From contig CM047808.1 in assembly GCA_026214975.1 (NCBI GenBank), positions 62,832,583 to 62,896,582 on the forward strand: 64,000 nucleotides of DNA, in the 5' to 3' direction. This stretch comes from Gentiana macrophylla. Lineage: Eukaryota; Streptophyta; Magnoliopsida; Gentianales; Gentianaceae. Of the stretch, positions 11,034 to 21,566 are shown piece after piece (position 1 is the first letter of the stretch; the number at the start of each line of letters is the position of its first letter). The notes below the pieces were generated by a model. It searched no databases. It was not told the DNA's origin and worked only from the letters and a program-made list of their open reading frames with translations. Made by a program: the position numbers and the translations under genes.

Positions 11034-11893
11034 CCTTCTTTTTTTGAATTGATAATAGTTAGAGAGAAAGTAATGGAAGCAGTAAAGAGGTTGAAACTTT
11101 GAGTTATGAAGGACTTGTTCTGAAAACATTTTCTTGTTATCCAAAACCTGAATGAATGTTTCAGCAGTGCACTTGTAGACTCTAACTTGTTTATTTCATT
11201 TTCTTTTGGGCCTGAATTGTTGAAACAGGGATCAATAGCTCTGAAGGAAATTCAATGTCATCAGAGAATATCATGACTCGCATTGATAGGTAATATACCC
11301 CTAAGGTGTTTGTGTTTATGCTCCAATGTCTTGCAATATGAAGATCTCTAACTTAAACCTTGTATAAATATGCATTTTGTAATCTTGATATCCCTCTCAA
11401 GGTTCTCTATGTCATAGGTAGAAATATGTGATTTACTTCGGTTTTGTATGCAGTGTTTACTCTGTAATGTGACCTTATAGTCTGTCAATTTAGTCACCAC
11501 CTTCCTTACATAAGTTATTTTGATTAGTTCCCTTTGCTTATGTTGGATATCATAAGACACACATTTCTTCAAACACTTGTCCCCAAATTCACATCTCTTA
11601 ATATGTACCTTTGATTATGATAATAGGTGGGGTTCTGGAATGTACAATAAAAGGTTCCTTATATTCTTCATGACGCGAGCTATTTATTTTCATTCTCTTA
11701 AGGTCCCGGAATGTTAATTGACACTTTCCTTGTAACTGACTATAGGTGTTTGGAAGAAGGGGCATAAGAATTCCTTATGAAGCCACTGAAGATATCAGAC
11801 GTGAAACGTATTAAAGATGTTGTCTTGAAAGGGGTAATAACGAGGGAACCAAAATTGAAGAATCACAAAAAGAAAACGATCCCTCCACTCTAG
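10271..11893 (+). pseudogene. Type-A two-component response regulator (ARR-like) pseudogene, five exons
   Basis: Read by homology. Exon 1 (about 10271-10387) starts ATGGGAGAATTA (MGEL), has a decayed VFIAAD where VLAVDDS is expected, and near its end DR-IKGTLLTSS where DRKVIERLLKISS is expected. Exon 2 (10462-10545) encodes SGERALQYLGLAGDKSS and ends at a GTAAG donor. Exon 3 (from 10664) encodes VNLVLTDYSTPEMSGYEL, with the phosphoacceptor Asp in LTDY. Exon 4 (11229-11289) encodes ALKEI then MSSENIMTRIDR. Exon 5 (11746-11893) encodes CLEEGA, a stop, then EFLMKPLKISDVKRIKD, keeping the Lys-Pro of receiver domains, and a short basic tail. Type-A regulators are receiver-only nuclear or cytosolic phosphorelay proteins that damp cytokinin signalling. 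Breaks: a tandem TGACTGC duplication in exon 2, a stop after YEL, a short deletion in exon 4 that loses the PVVI part, and a stop in exon 5. Introns are retained, so it was copied as DNA. Confidence 0.85.
10995..11031 (+). repeat. (TG)18 microsatellite
   Basis: Uninterrupted TG dinucleotide run in the intron between exons 3 and 4 of the response-regulator pseudogene. Confidence 0.95.
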
Positions 11894-12284
11894 TTCGACC
11901 ATTTTCAGCATTCCATTTCTCTTTTGGGTCTTCTTTTGGCTTGGTGCTGCTTGTTTTGCAGACATATTGGAAATTCATCTGCACAAGTTTTGCTGCTTTG
12001 GAGTCTTAGGTACTAGTTTTTGGTTTTTATACAGCTATTAGTAGTGTTTTGTTTTTAGGCACTGCATATTTTTGTTGTGCTTCTCATTTGGATAGGTTTT
12101 GGTGTGGTGTCGATATGCACATCCTTTTTTTTTATATCGTTGGGTTTTCCATTGTCACTATGCCCACACTCTTTCCTTAACACCTGGTTTTCCCCACATT
12201 ATGTGTTCCGGGCTAGGGTTTTAAGGAGGTGGAGTACCACATTGATGACATCTCCGGAGTTGAGTTGTCATTGAATCTTGATTT
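11894..12284. other. 3' flank of the response-regulator pseudogene
   Basis: T-rich sequence after the exon 5 stop, compatible with a captured 3' untranslated region running into the CACTA subterminal array. A plus-strand frame at 12077-12274 looks fortuitous. Confidence 0.35.
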
Positions 12285-12627
12285 AATGAGGGGTAAATGA
12301 CCTGATAATGAGGAGATTAGTCATCATTAAAAACATTTTTATGACGAGATTGGTCATCATTAAAAATATTTTATGAGGAGATTAGTCATCATAAAAAATA
12401 TTTTAATGAGGAGAAATTCCGTCATCAAAATAATTTTAATGAGGAGGATATATTCTCATTAAATGTATGATATAATTAATGAGGAGATTCCATTCTCCTC
12501 ATTATATACCTTTAACTAGAGAAGCTGCAATGAGGAGTGGTTTCTCCTCATTAAAAGTCTTTAATGAGGAGAAATGGACAATTAATGAGGAGAAATCTCC
12601 TTATTAAAAACCGAATTTCTTGTAGTG
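12285..12627 (-). repeat. CACTA subterminal repeat array and terminal inverted repeat
   Basis: About a dozen copies of TAATGAGGAGA or its complement TCTCCTCATTA, in both orientations and spaced 10-40 bp, end in the terminus at 12613-12627. In CACTA elements such arrays bind the element-encoded DNA-binding protein. Strand is given for the terminus read inward. Confidence 0.8.
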
Positions 12628-12630
12628 TTA

Positions 12631-13065
12631 CCGAAATCGAGACGAAGAACAACGGAAATGAATCCAAACTGAAATTGCAATAGCTAGTAGCACGATCTTC
12701 GAGTTAAAACTAATTAACGCTAATGAAAACAAACTATATACAAATCTAAGTTAATTCTAAGAAAAAAACACGAAAAGTTGCTGAAAACGGGCTAAGAAGA
12801 TGGTGGGACTCTGTTTTTTGACCTAAAAATGATATTTATAGTGGAATGGGACAAAACACCATAGGCGGCTGCCTGTGATTCATAGGCAGCCACCTATCAA
12901 ATGGGCCAATTTGGGGGACTCTCATCATCTTCTAGGCGGTTGCATGTCTTTTATAGGCAGCCGCCTATAGACATATGTTCAGTAAATCGACCATAACTTT
13001 GTGTGTAGATCTCCAAATCATGTGATTCAAAATGCATTGGAAATTGGAAGAACTTGTCTACAACT
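12631..13065 (+). repeat. Direct repeat copy 2 with inverted-repeat hairpin
   Basis: Second copy of the 7175-7619 segment, entered at the CACTA right border. Its hairpin at about 12861-12897 (arm ATAGGCGGCTGCCT against AGGCAGCCACCTAT) is better preserved than in copy 1. Unlike copy 1 it continues to the right without a break. Confidence 0.65.
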
Positions 13066-13485
13066 TTCATGCAGATGACCAGCCTAGAAAACTCCTATAA
13101 GGTGGATCAAACTGTAGATCATTTGAAAGTATGGTTGTAGTACCAAAGAGTTTTGATCCATTTGAACGTTTAAGCTTCGGGCACACGTTCCAACCCTCGT
13201 ATCTCGCCTTCCGATCATCTCAAACACCTAATTCATGTAATCAATCACAACAAATACCACACATAACCGCTACAGGACACTAGGGTGACCGAAAATGCAT
13301 CAAAACCCAGAAAAATGATGAGATTTTTGGACTTTACGTCCTAGGTCTCGAAATTATAACCAAGGTGTAAAATACATCAAAATACAACCTAATGTCTCTG
13401 GAAACCTATAAAATGAGGTATAAATAGGGTATAATCACATAGAACCGATAGCCAATTTGACTCTCATCGGAGGTAGATCGGGCCG
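13066..13485. other. Non-coding flank of the SIRE element insertion
   Basis: Continuation of the direct-repeat sequence, containing TATAAATAGGGTATA near 13420. It ends in GGCCG, the left target duplication of the SIRE element; the sequence resumes at 32232. No coding frame is recognisable. Confidence 0.45.
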
Positions 13486-15218
13486 TGTTGGTCCCTTGAA
13501 AAGGCTTTGGTTGAGTTTAGAGAGGAGGGTGAATAAACTTAACACTTAAAAATTTTTGGAGTTGACAAACTCAGTAAGGTCAGTATTCTGCTGACTATCA
13601 GTAGTTTGCTGAGTAGTAATGTTACTGAATTTGTTGCAGCGGAATATATTCAAATTAAGCCTTGTTACTTGTTGTTAAAAAGATGATACTAAGTATTGGA
13701 TACTCAGTAGTGTAAGTGTGTGATTCAGTTGCTAGTTTCAGTAGGTTGATGTGATCAGTATGCTTATAAACTAGAATGCAGAATGTAAATGCAGTAAAGT
13801 AAGTAGGCAAGATTTATAGTGGTTCCAGGTGGTGTAATCCTGTCAGTCCACTTCTCCTATGATGTTGGAGGAAATTGACTAGAGATCTTTGAGGTTGCAG
13901 TTACAAAAATCCCTAAGTTATTTGTCCTTCACCAATGACTATGGCTTCACAAAATGAACACTTAAAACAGGTAGGATTGTTGTTACAAAGTATTCCACTG
14001 GTCCTGGAAGGGTAGGATTACCTCTTCACCAGCTCCACCACAAAAACAACAGTTCTTGACACCCAAAAGATGCTTCTCTGTCTTCAACAGGTTTCTTGTA
14101 AAAGAAAGATTGAATCAGGTAAGTGATTCAGCTTTCAGCAGCTTGATCGGGATAAAATGATCAGCAGCTTGAGGTCTTCAAGTGTGTATACTTGATGTAA
14201 CTTGATAGTAGATTACACTTGAAGAAAATTTCTTGATCAGTAAGTTTAAGCTCTATGTATGTCAGCAGGGTGATTTTCTTGATTGAGATCTTGATAGCTT
14301 CGAATAGATTATTTGTTATTCATCAATTTTCATCACATGTATATGAGTCAGGAGTCTTCTATTTATAGGTGAGAATCCTGTGACATATGTTTGAATTTCA
14401 AACATAGCCATTTCAGACTTGTCTCCATCTTGACTTGCTTTTTGTCATTTGTTCATAGTATCGACAATCGCCTACCGACTTTTGTCTGTTTCGATCGTCC
14501 ACCCATTGACTTGTATCCATTGGATAAAGCTCTAAATCTTTCCAACGTTCCTTTTATCTTGACCATTGATTTGTTGACAAAATCAAGGCTTGTAATCCAT
14601 CCTTATCCATCTATTCTTTCAATGTAACCTCTGATTAAATCGAAATTTACATTCAGCAGACACCTGGGGCATATCATTCTACTGAAGTGGATATCTGTCA
14701 GTTGATTCAAGTCTGCTGTGATTCTACAACACTTCAGCTGACTACTTTATATCTAACTTTTTATTGTGAAGTTAGAGTACACCATTTTGATCATAACTAA
14801 GTTCCAATCACCCCTTAACATATGGAACTTAGACATTGTACACAAGGTATATGTAATCAGTTTTGATCACAGACTTCCCTAGATTATGATTCCATATCCT
14901 TGACTTTATATACTAAGTTTGATCCCTTAGCCTTCAATAAATGAGTTTGGACCTCGCCTTCAACCATCAAAGAGTTCCTAGTTAGTCTACTTGACTGGGA
15001 TACCTATTGACTTAGATAGTCTCTTTGATAAAATCAGCTGACCTATTTACAGTGCTTGTTTGATCAAACCAGCTGATCTATTTACAGTGCTTGTTTGATC
15101 AAACCTATACAAAGATCAAACTCTAATAAACCTATATATTTGATCTAGACATCTTTTTGCCTTTGCTGTATAACAGCTAGTTTGGCACTCATCATTAAAA
15201 CTTCAAATATGTCCAACA
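13486..15218 (-). repeat. 3' LTR of the SIRE element
   Basis: TGTTGGTCCC at the left and ATGTCCAACA at the right, so on the minus strand it runs TGTTGGAC to CCAACA. Collinear with 25488-27104 plus 32132-32226 and with 39706-41412. Confidence 0.9.
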
Positions 15219-15232
15219 ATTTCCCCATTTTT
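15219..15232 (-). promoter_or_regulatory. Polypurine tract of the SIRE element
   Basis: On the minus strand AAAAATGGGGAAAT immediately precedes the 3' LTR TGTTGGAC, the position required for plus-strand priming. Confidence 0.75.
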
Positions 15233-15312
15233 AGGGATGATGCCAATACCCTCCTTACAGCAAAGCAAAAAGATAAAAACACAAAACAGAACAATCTTTC
15301 AGTCATATCTCA

Positions 15313-18300
15313 TTAAAAGCACATTTGTTCAAAAATATTACAAACTAGGATCAGCTGAGTAAAATAAGCAGTGTAAGTGTGCTGATCTAGTTTATATCTC
15401 CTTCTTTCTCTTTCTAGCTCTTCCTTTCTTTGTTGTTGGTGAATTTTGAGTTCTCTTTGAAAGTCCAACATCCAGTTATTTTCAATGCTTGTGAAGTCAA
15501 TCCAAGTTCGCAATGCTTTCCACCATTTCCAGGCTTCATTCAAGGATAACCGGACTCCTTGCCAGTTGAAACCTCCTTTCATGTAGCATGTCTTGAATTC
15601 TTCTAAGTTCAACTTTGCTTTCTCATCAGATGTTGGTTGTCTACCACCAGGACTACCAGCATGACCTCCTCTTCCAGGTGTTGTAGATTTATAGTCAATT
15701 TCAATGATTTGACTCTAATCTCCCATAATTTTAGGCTTAGGAATGAGTTAAGACCTTCCTGAAATGTCATGTCCTGGTAGGGTCTCCTATTTGCTGCATA
15801 AACAGATTTGAATTATTTGAGCAGATCATCAGTAAGTTGTACTCTGCCAGGTGCAAGTTCTCTGAATTGATTGATATCTGCCTCAAATCTCTTCTGGTTG
15901 TAAATTCTTGCAGCTTCTTTTGCTTCTATTTTACTTCCTACCCCCTTGTTGGCATCATCAATAAAACGATTGAGAAGGCCTAGAATACTCTCCTGAGAAA
16001 TGACCATATTACTCAGCTGACCTTCTATAATCTCTATTCTTCCGTCAATTGCAGTAATCCTTCCTTCAATGGAATGTTCCAGTAGATTGACCCTCTCAGT
16101 GAGTTTAGGATCAATAGCAGCAGGGTTAGGTACCTCAGCAGGTTGAGGTGCGATAGCAGGTTTAGGTGCCTCAGCAAGCTTATCTAACTTCTTGTGTAAT
16201 GAGGCAGTCTGTTCATTCAAATTCTTATCTTTGTTTGTTGTGCCTGTCTACTTCTCACATCTCTGATTAGATCATTTATAGCAAATTGAGCAAAGGTAAT
16301 GTTGGAAGCAACTGTTTTAGTAGTTCTTTCTCTACTTTCCACAAGACTCACCAAATCTTCAAATCTCTGTTCACTTCTATTCAATTGAGTTCTTAGCTGT
16401 GCAATATCATTCCTTACAGCTCTAAATTCTTCCAAAACATGTACTGGTATTGCACCAGCCATACCTCCAGCCATTTGTCCAGCAATATCACCAGCATGCT
16501 CTTCAACATGATAATCTACCCTTGGTATCCTGGCAACTATGGCTCTTGTCATGTCCCATTCAGCAGGTTCAGGACCCTCCTCAATGATATTCCTAAAAAT
16601 CTCTTCAAGTACAGGTTCTGGCTCAGGTTGATGCTCTTGTGCAACTTCCAAAATAGGTACTTCTTCAAATATTGGTACATTTGCTTGTTGAGGCTCATCG
16701 GCAACTTCTTCTTCCTCTGGCATTTGAAATTCCTCATCACTAAAATCATAATCAACCAGCTGTTCCTCATCAACGACAGTCTGCTGACTATCTATTCCTT
16801 CAGCAACCTTCTCCTCAGCAGGCTGTTCTACAGCAGCTTGTTCCATAGGATTCTGTTCCACAATATCCTGTTCTACAACAACCTCCACACTATGTATAGA
16901 GGATTCCTCCAATCCCATCATAAGTTCCAACCTTTGTCCCAACATTGTTTGTTCCTCAGTGATTAGGACCCTCTGTTCCGACCTGTATTCAGGTGTTGTT
17001 TGTAACTCACCAACCTGAACCACCTCTTCAACAAAGATATGAGGAAATATAGCCAAGTTTTCCTCTAAAACTGCTTTAGCATCAGCCACCTTCTGTAATT
17101 GATTTGCAGCTTGTGATAAGGTTTCTTGAGTGTCAAACCACTCCTGATACTGAGCTGAGTCCTCCGAACTTATGTCAGCTTCTTCAAACATAACAACATC
17201 AGAAATAATAGACATCATGATCTCATCAAGTGATGTTGCTACAGCAAGTTGTATCTCCAAATCTTCATTGTAAATAGCTCCTAACTCTTCATTCAAATTG
17301 TCAGTATGTTGATCCTCAGTAGATCTTGCACCTTCAGCAGGCTGGTCTACTACTTGCTCAGTAGACCCTTATCCAGTCTCCTCAGTAGGTCTTTGCATTG
17401 CAGTACCATTGGACTGTTCTAGAAACAAAGGATGAGTATCATCAGAATCTGATGAAGATGAATCATCACTATCAGGTGTAAATTTAGGATCATTGAACAT
17501 AATGTTCTTCATCTGCTTGCCATCTTCTATAATTGCCATCAGCCTCATCTCCAACAGAGAAGTGTCAATCAATCCAAGAAAACTTTCTACTTCTAACTGT
17601 TCAAATGCCCATTCTTCAAAACCAGTCATAGGTTGTGCAGCTGGTTTCTGTCTCTTGTAGTAACCAAACTTCCATTCAAAGTACTTTGAACCCTTTTGAA
17701 GTCAGGTTCCACCTTTTCTTTCTTTGACTTCTTTTCTTTTCCTTTCTTTCATAGGGCATAGTGGGCCTCCTTGGAGCAGTTTGTTCAACTTGTTGTCCTC
17801 CAAAGGTCTCAACAAGATGACTTAATGTATCATCAGCAGATGCAAATAGGTCAGTAGGTTGATCAGGTTGTACATTTGTACCTACTACCTCCAACTGTTC
17901 AACACTTGGTTCCCACCTAACTCAGATGCTCATCAGCAGTGTCTGCAACAGTTTGTTCTTCCCCCTGAGTTGTAGCATCCACAGCAGGGTCTGTAATAGT
18001 TTGTTCTTCCCCCTGAGTTGTAGCATCCACAACGGGGTCGTGAACAGGTATAGTAACTTCCACAGTAGGTTCAAGTACAGCAATGTGATGTGGTTCTTTA
18101 GTTTGTTGCTCAACAGCAACCTCAGTAGGCTCAACAACCTCTTCTTCTACTTCCTTTAGGCCTCCAAAACCCGTAATTATTTTACTTTTCCATGAACCCT
18201 CTTCTCTGCAATATGATTTCCTCTTTTTGCAGGTTGCTCCTCAGTTTCAGAAGCTTTTCTTTTCCTTCTATATTCTCTTTGTTGTTCTTTTAAAATCTCA

Positions 18301-19311
18301 GCAGCAGTTTTCTTTGTAGCTCTAGCAGGCTCAGTAGCTTCAACTTCAACTTGAGCCTCAGTAGACTTAGTAGTGTCTACTGATTGCTGTCTTGATCTTT
18401 TAGGCATCAGCAACTCAGTTATCTTTCTAGTTTCACCAGCCTTTCTTTTGTGTGCAGGCTTCTTTGGTGCAGCAGGTTGTGTATCATGTTTAGCCTTAGA
18501 TGTCTTTTCCTGCGCACCACCATCTTTATCATCACCATCATTATCACTTTCTATCCTTTCATCGTCTCCTTCTTCATCATCTAAACCTAGGATAGGATCA
18601 TTAATTTTTGGTTTGTATCTTGACTTGTTTATTTTTGCCGGAGCAACATCAACAATCTGCAAGTAATTTAGTAGGGCATGTATCATCAAACCCAATGGTT
18701 TAGTCTTGGACTTCCTTGTTCCATCTCTATCTTCTATCACCACTTTCTTCATATATTGAATGAAGAATTCGACCTAATCAAACTTCATGTTTTTGCATAT
18801 AATAATAAGCAGGTCTATTGTTGGTCCTAAAAGAGTATCAAGACTTCCACTGAATCCAAGAATATTCTTGGAAATAATCTTGCTCAGCATGTTATATTTT
18901 CATAATATGCTTCACATTGATACTCAGGGCTGATGGTATGGACTTGTTAGTCTTTATTGCATCAATAAACTCTTGTCTTGCTAGCTGCATTGATTCAGGA
19001 TTTGTAGGAGCACCATTTCCAGGTCCAAATCCGAACACTTCCCTCAGCAGATCTGATGTGATTTCAATCTACTGAGCATTTACAGTTGTAGTAAATTCCT
19101 CTCTATCATTCTTTATCACCATGTTCTTCCAGAAATTAACAACATTGGTGTATGAGATGGTTTCTAATCTCAGATTAAGAACAGCTTCCAGTCCTCCGTA
19201 TCTTTTGATCCTTCTTCCAATGTTGATGGCTAGCTCAGACTTGTTAGCATCAACAACAAAGCCTCTAACACTTTGGCTTGTACCAATACGAACATCTCCT
19301 TTATCCGCCAT
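15313..19311 (-). pseudogene. Third ORF of the SIRE element, downstream of pol (broken)
   Basis: The ATG at 19311 sits in ACAATGGCGG, a good plant start context. The head (MADKGDVRIGTSQSVRGF, then NVVNFWKNMVI and ITSDLLREVFGFG) resembles the N-terminal fold of plant putative-transposon proteins. The middle (18752-17300) is charged: a Lys/Arg-rich tract (KKPAHKRKAGETRK), acidic runs and Gln/Glu/Val/Pro-rich stretches with a 16-residue tandem repeat. Then come 17296-16217 (359 codons open, acidic then helical), 16220-15813 (coiled-coil-like, LTERVNLLEHSIEGRIT) and a Trp-rich C-terminus (15612-15313). Together about 1300 codons with at least four frameshifts and several stops. SIRE elements often carry an envelope-like ORF here, but I see no signal peptide or membrane segment. 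Role unknown. Confidence 0.7.
17951..18046 (-). repeat. 48-bp in-frame tandem repeat in the third ORF
   Basis: GTTTGTTCTTCCCCCTGAG recurs at 17951 and 17999 with only a few changes. The period is 48 bp, so each unit encodes 16 residues, read on the minus strand as DP(A/V)VDATTQGEEQT plus a variable end. A multiple of three implies expansion under coding constraint. Confidence 0.8.
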
Positions 19312-19422
19312 TGTATAGATTGAACAATATGAAGAATAAAACTTTGCAAATCTGTGTTCACACTTGTATATTTTCAGAGAAGATTGATCTGAGGTTTGTA
19401 AGTAACGTCTGTGTTTATGTGT

Positions 19423-19434
19423 GTATATATAAGG
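19423..19434 (-). promoter_or_regulatory. Putative internal TATA box for the third ORF
   Basis: CCTTATATATAC on the minus strand lies 112 bp upstream of the third-ORF ATG, with an intervening leader free of upstream ATG-initiated long frames. A TATA box at this distance is typical of plant genes. Promoter activity is inferred. Confidence 0.5.
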
Positions 19435-19761
19435 AAAGGTAGTGGTTGATAACTGTCAGGCAAGTACCGTACACGTTTTGTAGCATTTAACCACGATTAA
19501 TCTTGGAATAAATGTGATGTTTCCACATGTCCCACTAACTCATCCCATTAAGAGTTGTAACCATTGGATATTGTAACCGCGGTTATAAAGAATAAGAGTA
19601 ATATCAATTTACTGTTGACTTTCATTAAAGTTTGACTGTCTTGTAACGTATACTCCAGCAGCCTACTGAAACAAGATGGCTCAGCAGCCTATTGATAGAT
19701 TACTCTGTTGATCTTCATAGACTCTTGTTTTGTCCAACTGATAATACAAGATGAAGTTTAA

Positions 19762-19938
19762 TACCAATGACTGATCTGTCAAGTGAGCTCACCCACTAGG
19801 ACAAAGACCAATCCTCTTGGCAACTTCATTTGCTCAATTGTCTAAACTTATTTAAGTACATGGAATTGTTGATACCAATGACTAATCTACCAAGTGAGCT
19901 CACCCAGCAGGGCAAAGACTAATCCTCTTGGTGAATTC
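19762..19938. repeat. Two ~65-bp direct repeats, 111-bp period
   Basis: TACCAATGACT...AAGTGAGCTCACCCA...CAAAGAC and CAATCCTCTTGG at 19762-19826 recur at 19873-19938. They sit between the end of pol and the putative internal promoter of the third ORF. Each copy contains the palindrome GTGAGCTCAC. Confidence 0.85.
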
Positions 19939-19974
19939 CAGTACTCTGCTGACCATTTAACATATCATTCAACT

Positions 19975-21364
19975 TTTATAATGCCAAGTTCAGTTCTTAA
20001 CTTAGCAAATTTTTCACTATCCAATGGTTTTGTAAATATGTCAGCAAGTTGATCTTCAGTAGGGATGTAAAGAACCACCACATCTTTCGTTTCCACATGA
20101 TCTCTTATAAAGTGATGTCTTACATCAATGTGCTAGGTTATTGAGTGCAAAACATGATTTTCTATGATTGTAATTGCACTTGTGTTGTCACACATTATGG
20201 GAATTTCTCTTTCTTCAATCCCATAATCCCTTAATTGCTGTCTCAATCATAGTATTTGTACACATAAACTTCCAACAGCTGCAGCAGTGGAAGTGGATAT
20301 TGAATCCTGTTTCTTGCTAAACCAGGAAACAAGTCTATTTCCCATCAACTGACAAGTTCCTGTAGTGCTTTTTCTATCAATCTTGCATCCAGCATAATCA
20401 GAATCTGAGTAGGATATAACTTTGAAAATTCCATCTTTTGAATACCATATCCCTACTCCCAAAGGCTCTTTTAAATACTTGAGAATCCTCTTGACTACAG
20501 CTAAGTGACTTTCCTTCTTGCACAAACACATACAACAAAGGATATATCAGGTCTGCAGGCAGTGAGATACAGCAGATTGCCTATCATCCTTCTGTATAAA
20601 GTCTGATCAACATCTTTGCCTTCTTTATCTTCATCCAATCTGATGCTTGTACTCATAGGAGTAGATACTTTGGTGCTATTTTCCATTCTAAACTTCTTTA
20701 GCAGCTCCTTGGTATATTTAGTTTGATGAATAAAGATTCCATCTTTCATCTGTTTGACTTGTAATACCAAAAAGTAGTTCATTTCGCCCATCATACTCAT
20801 TTGGAACCTGTTTTTCAAGAGATTAGCAAACTTTTCACATAGCAATTCATTTTCAGAACCAAATATTATGTCATCCACATAGATCTGTACCAGTAAGGTG
20901 CGATCCCCTTCCTTGATTCTGAAAAGAGTCTTGTCAATGGTACTTTTGGTAAAACCATTGTCCACCAAGAATTGAGACAGGGTTTCATACCATGCTCTTG
21001 GTTCTTGTTTCAAACCATAAAGTGCCTTGTTGAGTCTGTACACTTTAGTTTCTTGATCTTTAACTTCAAATCCAAGAGGTTGCTGAACATAAACCTCTTC
21101 TTCCAGAATGCCATTCAAAAATGCACTTTTGACATACATCTGGTATACTTTGATGTTTTTATATGCAGCATATGCCAAAAATTATCTTATAGCTTCCAAT
21201 CTTGCAACTGGGGCATATGTCTCATCAAAATCTATTCCTTCTGCTTGAGAATAGCCTTTTGCTACTAGTCTGCCCTTGTTTCTAACAATGGTACCAAATT
21301 CATCCAATTTGTTTCTGTATACCCATTTTGTTCCAATTATGTTTGCATGACTAGGCCTTTCCAC
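19975..21364 (-). pseudogene. SIRE reverse transcriptase and RNase H (broken)
   Basis: Sense runs from 21364 down. The RT N-terminus ([35 protein letters not shown]) stops at 21182. Then 21178-20501 gives the RT core with YQMYVKSAFLNGILEEEVYV (the first catalytic Asp of VDVK-type motifs replaced by Tyr), ALYGLKQEPRAWYE and the catalytic YVDDIIFGS near 20880. RNase H begins in 20531-20247 (YSDSDYAGCKIDRKSTTGT) and its end is readable to about 19975 (TEDQLADIFTKPLD). Two internal frame breaks are visible. In an active copy this region copies element RNA into DNA in the virus-like particle. Confidence 0.9.
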
Positions 21365-21566
21365 TAGTGTCTAAACTTGATTTCTTTCAAATTCATTCAA
21401 TTCTTCTTGCATAGAAATTATCCAACTGGATCAGATATTGCTTCTTCAACAACTTTAGGCTCCATTTGTGATAGAAAATAGTAAACATTACTTCCAATTG
21501 TCTTCTAGTCCTTACACCTTGCTGTATGTCACAAATTACTTGTCCAGCAAGGTGATCCTTTAACCA

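Larger units (their letters stand above)
8785..12627. mobile_element. CACTA-type element, right part, carrying a captured host gene
   Basis: The right end is clear: GAATTTCTTGTAGTG at 12613-12627 is the reverse complement of a CACTACAAGAAATTC terminus and is followed by TTA, a plausible 3-bp target duplication. Inside lies an array of TAATGAGGAG repeats (12285-12600) typical of CACTA subterminal regions. The terminus matches the left terminus of the complete CACTA element at 50262 almost base for base over about 25 bp. No left CACTA terminus was found between 8785 and 12285, so the left boundary given is only the end of the neighbouring LTR. No transposase is present. The interior holds a response-regulator pseudogene, making this a gene-capturing non-autonomous CACTA candidate. 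Confidence 0.6.

Noticed and set aside
10830..11144. Minus-strand frame with a His-Thr run
   Set aside because: The run is the (TG)n microsatellite in an intron-like region.
16439..16966. 175-codon plus-strand frame rich in Tyr/Phe/Leu
   Set aside because: Antisense shadow of the acidic third ORF of the SIRE element; its composition is that of a reversed Glu/Gln-rich coding strand.
15313..19311. Retroviral-type envelope gene
   Set aside because: The position fits, but no signal peptide, membrane segment or cleavage-site pattern is visible; labelled only as a third ORF.
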